From Gudongella sp034006985 (lineage in GTDB: Bacteria > Bacillota > Clostridia > Tissierellales > Tissierellaceae), in the NCBI GenBank assembly GCA_034006985.1, contig JAVERT010000001.1:186001-250000 (forward strand): a stretch of 64,000 bases of DNA. Direction: 5' to 3'. The notes below the pieces were generated by a model. That model saw nothing but the letters and a program-made list of their open reading frames with translations, ran no database searches and was not told the DNA's origin. Positions 43,597-52,466 of the stretch are shown here, piece after piece. Within the stretch, counting starts at the first letter, position 1. Each line of letters opens with the position of its first letter. A program made the position numbers and the translations under genes.

Positions 43597-45675
43597 CTAT
43601 CTGTTAACAATATAAGTTATATCACAGATTTTTAGCATTTTAAGATATATTTTCTTTATTAATGCCAACCTATTTTTCCTAAGTTCTATATCATCAACCA
43701 TAACCATAACGCCATCAAAGAAATTATCTATAGGTGCTTTAAGAGTTGATAATAAAACTAAAGCCTTATCATATTCTTTTTTATTTATAAAAGAATCAAC
43801 CTTCTCTTCTATGTTATTATACGAATCATAAAGTGAGATTCCTTCTTGAACTAACAAGTCTCTTTTTATTTCTGTTGAATCTCCTTTTACTGCCAATGTG
43901 CTTATTCTATTAAAAGAAGATAACATATCTTCGATATCTTCAGAGCTAGCCCATTGTTCTATTTTCTCTCCACGAATCTTCATATCATATATATTATCTG
44001 TTCCACTATTTATAATTGAATCAATAATATCATATGAAATCCCATTTTCTAAAAATAGATTTCTAACTCTACCCATAAAGAATTCTACTATCTCTTTTCT
44101 TACTTTTTTATAATCACAAGCTAGTCCATTTTCCTCAACATATATATATAGTGAAAAATCTATCAAATCCATTAAGGATATATTCAATTTTTTATCAATT
44201 ATAATGTTAATTATTCCAATAGCACTTCTTCTCATTGCAAAAGGATCTTGTGAACCAGTTGGTTGTATACCAATAGCAAAAAGACCACATATAGAATCTA
44301 GCTTATCAGCTATTGATAAGACACTTCCCGATGTAGTTGTAGGCAAATCATCTCCAGCAAATCTTGGTAAATACTGTTCAAATATTGATAAACTTACTAT
44401 TTCATTTTCATCAGCTTGGATAGCATATTCCATTCCAATTTTACCTTGAAGTTCAGTAAATTCTGTTACCATTTTCGTCACTAAATCAGCCTTTGAGAGA
44501 TAACTTGCTCTATCCAAATTACGCATAGTTTCATCTCCGACTTGTAAATATTCTCCAATTTTATTAGCTAATTTATTGATACGAACTGTCTTATCAAACA
44601 TTGAACCTAGCTTTTCATGGAAAGTTACAGTCTTCAATTTTTCTAAATAATCTTCTAAAGGATATTTCATATCTTCTTTATAAAAGAACTTTGCATCTTC
44701 AAGTCTTGCTCCAAGAACTTTTTCATTTCCTTTTATAACTATTTCCTCATACTGACTATCCCCATTTCTAACAGTAATAAAATAAGGTAATAATCTATGT
44801 TTATCATCTAGTACAGGAAAATATCTTTGATGCTCCTTCATAGGTGTTGTTATTACATCAAATGGTAGTTTTAAATACTCATCTTTTATTCTTCCAATAA
44901 TTGGAGTAGGATATTCAACTAGATTTGTAACTTCATCCAATAAAGCTTCGTCTTTTTGTACACTTCCACCTTTTTCTCTAGCTAATTTTTCCATTCCATA
45001 TTTAATCATATCTCGTCTTTTTGATTCATCAACAATTACATAGTTGTCTTTTAAAATAGCTTCATAATTATCTATATCAATTATTTCTATATCTTTCTTC
45101 CCAAGAAATCTGTGCCCTCTAGTTTTATTGCTTGCTTTTATTCCCTCTAATTCATAATCTAATACTTCATTATCTAAAATAGCCATTATCCATCTTATAG
45201 GTCTTGCAAATTTAAGATTCTTGCCTCCCCATTTCATAGATTTGGGAAAGTTGATATTCTTAATAATACCATCCAGATTATCCTTTAATACTTGCTCTAA
45301 GTCCTTACCTTGCTTTAAACTCTTTGCATAAACATATTCCTCACCATTTAGAGTTTGAATGTAAGTATCTTCAATTGCTACTCCTTGTCCCCTCATAAAT
45401 CCAAGTAATGCCTTTGTTGGGTTGTTATCTCCATCGTATGCAATTTTCTTTGCTGGACCTTTTACCATATTTTCTATGCTCTTGCCAGACTCACTTAATC
45501 CTGAAATAATTATCGTAAGTCGCCTTGGAGTTGAAAATAATTCCATGGTTTCATATTCTATTCTCTCATCAACTAATGCCTTTTTTACGTTTGCTTTAAG
45601 TTGAGATTTTGCATCATCTATATATCTAGCTGGTAATTCCTCTACTCCTATTTCTAATAAAAACTTTTTATTCAT
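43597..45675 (-). CDS. glyS: Glycyl-tRNA synthetase beta subunit
   Basis: The beta chain of the two-subunit bacterial glycyl-tRNA synthetase, which holds the tRNA-binding and editing-like parts. The 692-residue protein starts FLLEIGVEELPARYI, has GHRFLGKKDIEI, FPKSMKWGG and a region resembling an HD domain in the middle, then an anticodon-binding C-terminus. It overlaps glyQ by 8 bases. Length and order are standard. Confidence 0.96.
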   Translation of the reverse strand: MNKKFLLEIGVEELPARYIDDAKSQLKANVKKALVDERIEYETMELFSTPRRLTIIISGLSESGKSIENMVKGPAKKIAYDGDNNPTKALLGFMRGQGVAIEDTYIQTLNGEEYVYAKSLKQGKDLEQVLKDNLDGIIKNINFPKSMKWGGKNLKFARPIRWIMAILDNEVLDYELEGIKASNKTRGHRFLGKKDIEIIDIDNYEAILKDNYVIVDESKRRDMIKYGMEKLAREKGGSVQKDEALLDEVTNLVEYPTPIIGRIKDEYLKLPFDVITTPMKEHQRYFPVLDDKHRLLPYFITVRNGDSQYEEIVIKGNEKVLGARLEDAKFFYKEDMKYPLEDYLEKLKTVTFHEKLGSMFDKTVRINKLANKIGEYLQVGDETMRNLDRASYLSKADLVTKMVTEFTELQGKIGMEYAIQADENEIVSLSIFEQYLPRFAGDDLPTTTSGSVLSIADKLDSICGLFAIGIQPTGSQDPFAMRRSAIGIINIIIDKKLNISLMDLIDFSLYIYVEENGLACDYKKVRKEIVEFFMGRVRNLFLENGISYDIIDSIINSGTDNIYDMKIRGEKIEQWASSEDIEDMLSSFNRISTLAVKGDSTEIKRDLLVQEGISLYDSYNNIEEKVDSFINKKEYDKALVLLSTLKAPIDNFFDGVMVMVDDIELRKNRLALIKKIYLKMLKICDITYIVNR

Positions 45676-46555
45676 CTAAAACACCGTCCTTATTTAATAA
45701 AGGATATCCCATTTCTTCTCTTTGTTCTATATATAGGGAAGCAATACTCCTTGCAAGATTTCTAACTCTTGCTATGAAACCTGTACGGTCAGAAACAGAT
45801 ATAGCACCTCTTGCATCTAGTACATTGAAGGTATGAGAACATTTCAATACATAGTCATATGCAGGCATTACAAGCTTCTCATCAATTATTCGCTTAGCTT
45901 CTTTCTCATAGGTATTAAATAATTCTCTAAGAACAGGTATATCTGCTTTTTCAAAGCTGTAAACAGAATTTTCATATTCTGCTTTTTTGAAAATATCTGC
46001 ATAAGTATAATCTTTATTCCACTGAATATCAAAAATATTGTCTACATCTTGAAGATACATAGCTATTCTTTCTAAACCATAAGTAATCTCCCCAGATTCT
46101 AATTCACAGTTAATACCACCTACTTGTTGGAAATAAGTAAATTGTGTTATTTCCATTCCATCAAGCCAAACTTCCCAGCCTACTCCCCACGCACCAAGTG
46201 TTGGAGCTTCCCAGTTATCTTCGACAAATCTAATATCATGTTTTAAAGGATCAATACCTATAGCTTTAAGACTATCTAAATACAAATCTTGAATATCATC
46301 TGGCGAAGGTTTCAATATTACTTGAAGTTGATGATGCTGATAAACCCTGTTTGGGTTTTCTCCGTACCTTGCATCTGCAGGTCTTCTTGAAGGTTCAACA
46401 TATACTACTTTCCATGGTTCTGGTCCTAAAGCCCTTAAAAAAGTATGTGGGCTCATTGTTCCAGCACCTTTTTCTACATCGTATGGTTCCATTATTATAC
46501 AACCTTTTTCGCCCCAATAATTAAGTAATTTCAGCATTAAATCCTGAAAATACAC
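45668..46555 (-). CDS. glyQ: Glycyl-tRNA synthetase alpha subunit
   Basis: The catalytic alpha chain, which activates glycine with ATP. The 295-residue protein begins MYFQDLMLKLLNYWGEKGC, with PYDVEKGAGTMSPHTFLRALGPEPW, RRPADARYGENPNR and GWEVWLDGMEITQFTYFQQ, which are class II synthetase motifs of this family. The ribosome site is GGGGGAG. The leader has a hairpin with a T run but no T-box core. Confidence 0.96.
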   Translation of the reverse strand: MYFQDLMLKLLNYWGEKGCIIMEPYDVEKGAGTMSPHTFLRALGPEPWKVVYVEPSRRPADARYGENPNRVYQHHQLQVILKPSPDDIQDLYLDSLKAIGIDPLKHDIRFVEDNWEAPTLGAWGVGWEVWLDGMEITQFTYFQQVGGINCELESGEITYGLERIAMYLQDVDNIFDIQWNKDYTYADIFKKAEYENSVYSFEKADIPVLRELFNTYEKEAKRIIDEKLVMPAYDYVLKCSHTFNVLDARGAISVSDRTGFIARVRNLARSIASLYIEQREEMGYPLLNKDGVLDE

Positions 46556-46581
46556 ATATACTCCCCCTTTAATAAATTTAG

Positions 46582-46620
46582 AAAAACAAAAAACCCATCA
46601 ATCCCTATAGGGACGAAAGG
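46582..46620 (-). terminator. Terminator-like hairpin in the glyQ leader
   Basis: On the minus strand CCTTTCGTCCC and GGGATTGATGGG form an imperfect stem with TATA loop, followed by TTTTTTGTTTTT. It lies between recO and glyQ and could end recO transcripts or attenuate glyQ. Confidence 0.7.
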
Positions 46621-46638
46621 TCTCTTCCGCTCTCTATA

Positions 46639-46667
46639 ATACTAGGATTTAGTTTTTTCTTAATCAA
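46639..46667 (-). promoter_or_regulatory. Possible promoter of glyQ-glyS
   Basis: On the minus strand TTGATT (46662-46667) and TAGTAT (46639-46644) are 17 bases apart. If used, the transcript starts just before the terminator-like hairpin, so that hairpin would be an attenuator. Confidence 0.5.
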
Positions 46668-46717
46668 AATATAGTTTTACTTTATGAATATTAATTTAAC
46701 AAAATTTAATCTCTATG

Positions 46718-47470
46718 TCAAGTAATGTGCTTATCAGTAGTAATACCGTTGTTTATCATAACTTGAGATTTCAATTCTCTTATATCTAGATTATAAGAAA
46801 TATATTCTAGCATAAGATTATATGTTTTCCACAAGTTATCTTTAGTAATATTTAAATTCAAGAGCTTATCAAAAGGAGATAATAGCATTTGTGTTAGAAT
46901 TTCTCTTTGTTCTTCTGTAATTGTTGTTGCACCACTAGTATAACAATCTTCACAAAATACTCCTCCTTTAGTTGGACTAAATCTCCAAATTGTTGAGTAT
47001 TTCTTACCACATGCAGAACATTCATTGAGCAATGGTCTATATCCCATAAAGCTTACAAATTTTAATTGGAATGCTACAACTATTAAAAGAGGATCTTCTC
47101 CATTTTTTATAGCTAACAATGCTTTATTTAATAAATCAAATAAAATCGGGTTGTGTTCTTCTTCAGGTATAGTCTTATCCATTAATTCTAATATATAGAA
47201 TCCTAAAAAAAGAGTATCCATCCTATTTCTTAAATTATGGTAAGAATCAATCAGATAAACACCATTAATATAGTAGAAACTCTTTCCCCTCTTTAAATCA
47301 AATTCACTATGTGCAAACACCTCCGTCGAAGCTATACCTTTTGACTTTGGTTTCATAACACCTTGTCCAAGCACTTTTATTTTACCAAGTTCTCTTGTAT
47401 ATACGGTTAATATTTTACTAGATTCTTTGAATTTTATACCTGATAAAACAATTCCACTTGTTTTAATCAT
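46718..47470 (-). CDS. recO: DNA repair protein RecO
   Basis: RecO binds single-stranded DNA and with RecR loads RecA. The protein has the N-terminal OB fold (KTSGIVLSGIKFKESSKILTVYT), a helical middle, and a zinc finger with CSACGKKY and CEDC (about 145-172). I chose the ATG at 47470, after AAGGGTGA; an upstream ATG at 47494 would overlap era by 14 bases and has no clear site. It follows era as in Bacillus. Confidence 0.93.
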   Translation of the reverse strand: MIKTSGIVLSGIKFKESSKILTVYTRELGKIKVLGQGVMKPKSKGIASTEVFAHSEFDLKRGKSFYYINGVYLIDSYHNLRNRMDTLFLGFYILELMDKTIPEEEHNPILFDLLNKALLAIKNGEDPLLIVVAFQLKFVSFMGYRPLLNECSACGKKYSTIWRFSPTKGGVFCEDCYTSGATTITEEQREILTQMLLSPFDKLLNLNITKDNLWKTYNLMLEYISYNLDIRELKSQVMINNGITTDKHIT

Positions 47471-47480
47471 AAACTCACCC

Positions 47481-48365
47481 TTATTTATATCCAAAATATT
47501 TTATTTTATTTGCTTTCTCTCTCCAGTTTTTCTCAACCTTCACCCATATCTGTAAATTTACTTTGCTTCCTAACAACTTTTCTATATCCTCTCTAGCTTC
47601 TTGTCCAATTTTTTTAAGCATAGATCCTTTTTTTCCTATTACCATTCCCTTGTGTGATTCTTTCTCACAATACAAATTGGCAAATACATCTATAAGCTCT
47701 TTCCCTTTTCTTTCCATAATTCTGTCAATACTCACATAAATTCCATGTGGGATTTCCTCTTCTAAATTTATAAGAGCTTTTTCTCTGATTATCTCTGACA
47801 CAATAAATCTCTCTGGCTGATCTGTAATCATATCATCTGGGAAATACTGTGGTCCTTCTGGAATAATCTCTTTTATAGCATTTATATATTCTTCAATATT
47901 ATCGTTATTTAATGCAGAAATTGCAATTACAGCTTGAAACATGTTCATGTTTTTATATTTTTCTATTAAAGTTTCTACCTCTTCACGACTTAATTTATCA
48001 ATCTTATTAATTAATAAAACAATTGGTGTAGAAACTTCCTTTAGTTGTTCAATAATATAACTATCTAATCTACCCGTCTCCATACTCTCATCTACCATAA
48101 ATGTCACAACATCAACTTCTTCTAATGTCGATTTAGATATTTTAAGCATATAATCTCCAAGTATATTCTTAGGTGTTTGCATCCCAGGTGTATCTAAAAA
48201 AACAATTTGGGAATCATTTTCTGTATAAACCATTTGAATTTTATTTCTAGTAGTTTGTGGTTTATCTGAAATTATAGAAATTTTTTCACCTATAACACGA
48301 TTTAATAATGTTGATTTTCCTACATTTGGCCTTCCAACGACCGTAACAAATCCAGATTTATACAT
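47481..48365 (-). CDS. era: Ribosome-assembly GTPase Era
   Basis: Era binds 16S rRNA and acts in 30S assembly. The 294-residue protein has the G domain GRPNVGKSTLLN (about 10-21), DTPGMQTPKN, LLINKIDKL, and the C-terminal KH domain with GMVIGKKGSMLKKIGQEAR. The start overlaps the cdd stop by one base (TAATG), a sign of coupled translation. Confidence 0.96.
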   Translation of the reverse strand: MYKSGFVTVVGRPNVGKSTLLNRVIGEKISIISDKPQTTRNKIQMVYTENDSQIVFLDTPGMQTPKNILGDYMLKISKSTLEEVDVVTFMVDESMETGRLDSYIIEQLKEVSTPIVLLINKIDKLSREEVETLIEKYKNMNMFQAVIAISALNNDNIEEYINAIKEIIPEGPQYFPDDMITDQPERFIVSEIIREKALINLEEEIPHGIYVSIDRIMERKGKELIDVFANLYCEKESHKGMVIGKKGSMLKKIGQEAREDIEKLLGSKVNLQIWVKVEKNWREKANKIKYFGYK

Positions 48366-48778
48366 TATGCATCTCCTTTTTTTGCTTTAGCTAAATCCTC
48401 TGGCCCAAAACTATTGGGCAGAAGTTCTTCAAGTGTAAATTCCTTATATTCATCCTCTGAGTTTGCGACAATAATCGTAGCATCTTTCCCAAATTCTCTT
48501 ATAACTTGCCTACAAACTCCACAAGGAAATGTGTTTTCTACATCTCCGATTACTGCAATTTTTTTTATGCTCTTATGCCCTTCTGATATAGCCTTGAAAA
48601 TTGCAGTTCTTTCTGCACAAATTGTCGGTGAGTAAGATGCTATTTCAATATTACATCCTGTATAAATACTGCCATCTTCTGTTATCAAGGCCGCACCCAC
48701 ATGAAAGCCTGAATAGGGTACATATGCTTTATCTCTTGATTCAATTGCTTTTTTTATCAAATCTTTGTTATCATCCAT
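48365..48778 (-). CDS. cdd: Cytidine deaminase
   Basis: Cdd deaminates cytidine and deoxycytidine for pyrimidine salvage. The zinc site is complete: CAERTAIF (Cys and catalytic Glu) and PCGVCRQV (two Cys), with YSGFHVGAAL upstream. The ATG at 48778 follows AGAGGTGG closely; an earlier ATG at 48796 would overlap the preceding gene. It sits next to era as in many Firmicutes. Confidence 0.95.
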   Translation of the reverse strand: MDDNKDLIKKAIESRDKAYVPYSGFHVGAALITEDGSIYTGCNIEIASYSPTICAERTAIFKAISEGHKSIKKIAVIGDVENTFPCGVCRQVIREFGKDATIIVANSEDEYKEFTLEELLPNSFGPEDLAKAKKGDA

Positions 48779-48788
48779 AATCCACCTC

Positions 48789-49862
48789 TTATTCAATAAT
48801 TATCTCAGTTGAAGGTTTTACTACTTGAATCCAAGTCGTTCCTGGATTTAGTTTAATTTCCTCCCCATTTAAGTCTAGATACTTAGTTCTTGCTTTCCTG
48901 TTATCTTTTACCCATTTTATTTCATTTACAACCCCTTTAGTAATAAATAAGCCTTCTCCAGTTGTCTCTAAAGTTATAGCTAATCTTCCTTCCCCATCTA
49001 ACACTTTCATATTAGCTTTTTGAATTATTATATTCTTAGCTATTATTTGACTTTCATCTATCTCATCAATATGAACTTCTCCATCTTTAAATCTATTATA
49101 ACAATTATTGACTGAATCATATTCATATCCTGTATTGTTTTCATTATTGTAAATTATTGTGACCTTCTTTGCACTATCTCCAGTTCTATTCATGTCATCA
49201 AAATCAAACGAGAATCCTTCATATTCACCTTCTGCTCTAAACCCTCTATCCTTTTGAGCTTGTCTTAGCACTTCCATGCTTGAATACATATTATTTGGTG
49301 CTGTCTTTGGTGATTGTCTCCAAAACACTTTTGATGAACTTGTTAAACCATCTATCTCAGCCATATCAAGATTCCTAACATCTTTTTTGGCTTGTTCACT
49401 ACCTCCAACATGAACAAATACCGCATCAAATTCATAAGCCATTGTAACTAAATATGGTCTTGCACTTCTAATAGGCCCTACACTTATAGGTTCATTTATT
49501 ATGTACAAACCAAGATATCTTGTATATGGTCCTTCTACTGGGAATTCATATACGATTTCTGCGTCTTTTAAACCAGCTTGCCATCTTGCTTTCGGATGGT
49601 TGTCAAATGAAATTGCCATAATTCTATTTTTAAGCGTTTCTTCATCCGTATATATTCCACTAAGTGGAGATGGCTTTCCTTCCGGTTCTTTGATAATTTC
49701 TACTTCTATTATAGGTTCTGGCTGTTCTTCTATCAGCTCTTTATCAATATTTGCTGATGGTTCTTCAGGTTTATTATCTACCATATTATTGCATGCTGTC
49801 ATTAATACTACTACTAATAAAAATATAAAAATCAGGCTAGATTTTTTTATCAATTTAATCAA
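48789..49862 (-). CDS. DUF3048 lipoprotein (YerB-like)
   Basis: A 357-residue exported lipoprotein: basic start, hydrophobic core and lipobox LMTAC (Cys about residue 24), an acidic linker, then two DUF3048 domains with MAISFDNHPKARWQAGL (about 88-104) and PVEGPYTRYLGLY. The family's function is unknown; Bacillus YerB is a surface lipoprotein. Its place between the dgkA fusion and cdd is not part of the Bacillus order, so it is an insertion into the supercluster. Confidence 0.88.
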   Translation of the reverse strand: MIKLIKKSSLIFIFLLVVVLMTACNNMVDNKPEEPSANIDKELIEEQPEPIIEVEIIKEPEGKPSPLSGIYTDEETLKNRIMAISFDNHPKARWQAGLKDAEIVYEFPVEGPYTRYLGLYIINEPISVGPIRSARPYLVTMAYEFDAVFVHVGGSEQAKKDVRNLDMAEIDGLTSSSKVFWRQSPKTAPNNMYSSMEVLRQAQKDRGFRAEGEYEGFSFDFDDMNRTGDSAKKVTIIYNNENNTGYEYDSVNNCYNRFKDGEVHIDEIDESQIIAKNIIIQKANMKVLDGEGRLAITLETTGEGLFITKGVVNEIKWVKDNRKARTKYLDLNGEEIKLNPGTTWIQVVKPSTEIIIE

Positions 49863-49865
49863 CTC

Positions 49866-50579
49866 CTATCCAATCACTTTGAAAATAAATATACCTACTA
49901 AAATCCCTAACACCCCTCCTAAAACTACTTCTAATAAACTATGTATTTTACCCTCGACTCTACTTTCTGCTACCAATAGAGCTAACCCAAACGACAGAGT
50001 TATTATGAGCAAACTTTCAGATATTACTGAAATAATAGTGGCTATACAAAATGCAACTGCAGAATGTCCACTAACTATTCCACCTTGAAAATGTGTTCCA
50101 TGTCCTTTGTAAAATTTACTTTTAAATCCAATTATTAATAAAACAACCAATAATAGCGCTACAAAAGTTAAGTGAATTTCAGAGTTCTTGATTTTTAATA
50201 TTATTAAATCTTTAAAAGGATTTAATCTATCATAAAACAATAAATAACCCACTATTACAGCATTAAATGTAGCTATTAAAACGGCCCCTGCAGAAATATC
50301 CTTTACAACCCTAGCCAATGGGTGATACTCCCTTGTTATCATATCAATTGTCTTTTCAATAGCTGTATTTACCATCTCTAATACCACCACTAAAACAACT
50401 GCAAATAATAATATCATAAATTCTATACGGCTTAAGTTAAATAGAGTACTTGCAATCATTACTGTAATCGCTGCAATATAATGCACTCTTAAACTCTTTT
50501 CGAGCTTTAAAGCAGCAAGAATGCCGGATATTGCGTAGTTAAAACTATCAATAAACTCTTTTACTTTCACAGTATTCAC
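49866..50579 (-). CDS. Fused lipid kinase (DgkA/UdpK) and PAP2-type phosphatase
   Basis: A 237-residue membrane protein of two parts. Residues 1-115 are a DgkA/undecaprenol kinase domain with ALKLEKSLRVH, EMVNTAIEKTID (Glu68, Asn71, Glu75) and HPLARVVKDISAGAVL. Residues 135-237 are a PAP2 phosphatase-like domain with SGHSA (170-174, catalytic His) and SRVEGKIHSLLE (206-217), matching SR-x5-H-x3-D but with Glu217 for Asp. The usual first PAP2 motif (K-x6-RP) is not obvious. It could phosphorylate undecaprenol and dephosphorylate a lipid phosphate, two opposing steps of carrier recycling. It lies in the normal dgkA slot after ybeY. Confidence 0.88.
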   Translation of the reverse strand: MNTVKVKEFIDSFNYAISGILAALKLEKSLRVHYIAAITVMIASTLFNLSRIEFMILLFAVVLVVVLEMVNTAIEKTIDMITREYHPLARVVKDISAGAVLIATFNAVIVGYLLFYDRLNPFKDLIILKIKNSEIHLTFVALLLVVLLIIGFKSKFYKGHGTHFQGGIVSGHSAVAFCIATIISVISESLLIITLSFGLALLVAESRVEGKIHSLLEVVLGGVLGILVGIFIFKVIG

Positions 50580-50584
50580 CCCTA

Positions 50585-51034
50585 TTATTTGAAAATCTCA
50601 AGTTTTTTCATTATTTCTTTTTCTTTTTTTCTCATTCTAGCTTTATCTTCATCTGTCAAGTGATCATATCCCATAAGATGAAGCATACTGTGTGCTGTAA
50701 GATATGCAAGCTCCCTCTTTATTGAATGCTCATACTCCTCGGCTTGTTCTATGGCTTTTTGAGTGGAGATAATTATATCACCCAAGAGTATTATCCCAAT
50801 ATCAAAATCGTCTTCTATTGGAAATGATAATACATCTGTTTCTTTATCTACCCCTCTAAAATCTCTATTTAAAACTTTTATTTCGTCATTGTTAACAAAA
50901 GAAACACTAACTTCTGTTCCCAAATCAAGATTTTCTACTTCCAAGCAAGTCCGTATTACTTTCTCTAACTCTTGTGTGATTGATTCATCAATCTTTATGT
51001 AGTTTTGTCTATCTTCAAAGTATATATTATCCAA
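50585..51034 (-). CDS. ybeY: Endoribonuclease YbeY
   Basis: YbeY is a zinc endoribonuclease for 16S rRNA 3' maturation and ribosome quality control. The 149-residue protein has the zinc motif HSMLHLMGYDH (H-x3-H-x5-H, about 114-124) and the DVLSFPIEDD stretch (about 68-77). It follows pgpH and precedes the dgkA fusion in the usual order. Confidence 0.95.
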   Translation of the reverse strand: MDNIYFEDRQNYIKIDESITQELEKVIRTCLEVENLDLGTEVSVSFVNNDEIKVLNRDFRGVDKETDVLSFPIEDDFDIGIILLGDIIISTQKAIEQAEEYEHSIKRELAYLTAHSMLHLMGYDHLTDEDKARMRKKEKEIMKKLEIFK

Positions 51035-51058
51035 AAAAACACCTCTTTATAACTATTA

Positions 51059-52411
51059 TTATTTAGGGTAGCGTATTCTATTATGATAAATTCCCCTTAT
51101 TTCTGAGACAAACACATCATTAATTATTTTAATATCTCGATTAGTAATTGGAGATTCGTCTAATTGTTCGTCTTCTAATTTAGATTTAATGACACTTGAC
51201 ACCATCTTTTGTATACTGGAGCTTCTTACAGCAGCTTCTACAGAGTCTGCTAGCATAACAAGGGCTGCTTCTTTTGTTTGAGGTTTCTCCCCCTTATATC
51301 TAAACTTTTCCTCTGGAACCATTTCATTATTTTGTTTAGCCTTTAAATAAAAATAAGACATTAATGTTTTACCATGATGTTGATCGATAATACCTATTAT
51401 TTCAATTGGCAATTTATTTTCTTTACCAATTTTAACTCCATCTACGCTGTGTGATAGTATAATCTCTAAGCTTTGAAGAGGTTCTAACATATCATGTGGA
51501 TTTTCTATTCCAAATTGATTTTCTTTGAAATACAAAGGTCTTTTAAGTTTTCCAATATCATGATAATATGCACCCGCTTTGGCTAAAAGCCTATTAGCTC
51601 CTATTTTTTCTGCTGCTGCTTCACATAAGTTACCCACTAAAAGACTGTGATGATAAGTCCCAGGAGCTTCTAGTGACAATTCTTTTAAAAGCTTATTGTC
51701 AGGATTTGTTAATTCCAATAATTTAAAAGGTGTTAATATCTTGAAAATTCCTTCCCATAGTGGCATTGTACCGATAGCGATTACAGATGCTAAAACACCA
51801 GACAAAATAAAATAAACTATATTTATAAATACTTCCGAACTATATCTAACTTCTATAAAATATATTGATAAATACAATAAAGAGCTAATTAAACCAATAT
51901 ATATTCCATCCAAAAGTATCTTTGACCTAAGTTTTTCTTTAAAAACAATTAATATTCCCAAAGAATTTGCTACGATCCCTATAAAAACTAATGCTAAATC
52001 TAGATTAAATATTATAGCAATTGCCCATATTAAAAAAACATTTGAAATAAATGCAATCTCAGGACCCAATAAAAGAGTAATAAGGATAGGCGCAATAGCT
52101 TGAGGTATTAGGTAAGGAGATATACCTTTAAACAATTCGCTTAGAATTATTGTTAAAAGCATAATAAGAATAATAAGATAAAGGTTTTTACTCTCTATAA
52201 TTTGTGCTTTGAAGTAAAATAGGTACATTATAAAAACTAAAAATGGCACTAATAAATAAACCGATAAGCCAATAAAATACTCTGCACTATCTGGTTTATG
52301 ATTGGTTACTGCTACCGCATATAAAAAAGCATAAAAAGCTAGCAAAATAAACCATTTTGCAAATCCAAAAATTGTTATTTTCTCTTCTATTAGCTTTAAT
52401 CTATTTTCCAT
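51059..52411 (-). CDS. pgpH: Compact PgpH-type HD-domain phosphodiesterase without 7TMR-HDED domain
   Basis: A membrane HD phosphodiesterase of the PgpH (YqfF) family, which hydrolyses cyclic di-AMP. It has about seven membrane segments (about 15-225) and a cytoplasmic HD domain with TYHHSLLVGNL (His254-His255) and YYHDIGKLKRP (His284-Asp285), then DQHHGKT and MLADSVEAAVRS. The normal protein is about 700 residues with a large extracellular 7TMR-HDED domain between helices 1 and 2; here that space is only about 10 residues. ATG 52411 has GGAG upstream. An ATG at 52423 lacks a ribosome site. Confidence 0.9.
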   Translation of the reverse strand: MENRLKLIEEKITIFGFAKWFILLAFYAFLYAVAVTNHKPDSAEYFIGLSVYLLVPFLVFIMYLFYFKAQIIESKNLYLIILIMLLTIILSELFKGISPYLIPQAIAPILITLLLGPEIAFISNVFLIWAIAIIFNLDLALVFIGIVANSLGILIVFKEKLRSKILLDGIYIGLISSLLYLSIYFIEVRYSSEVFINIVYFILSGVLASVIAIGTMPLWEGIFKILTPFKLLELTNPDNKLLKELSLEAPGTYHHSLLVGNLCEAAAEKIGANRLLAKAGAYYHDIGKLKRPLYFKENQFGIENPHDMLEPLQSLEIILSHSVDGVKIGKENKLPIEIIGIIDQHHGKTLMSYFYLKAKQNNEMVPEEKFRYKGEKPQTKEAALVMLADSVEAAVRSSSIQKMVSSVIKSKLEDEQLDESPITNRDIKIINDVFVSEIRGIYHNRIRYPK

Positions 52412-52466
52412 ATTAATCTCCATTTTTATAACATAGCAAAATAAAACTTTCCAATATTAAAAAATA

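Noticed and set aside
46556..46717. T-box riboswitch in the glyQ leader
   Set aside because: Only a terminator-like stem is seen. The T-box core and specifier stem are absent, and the space is too short.
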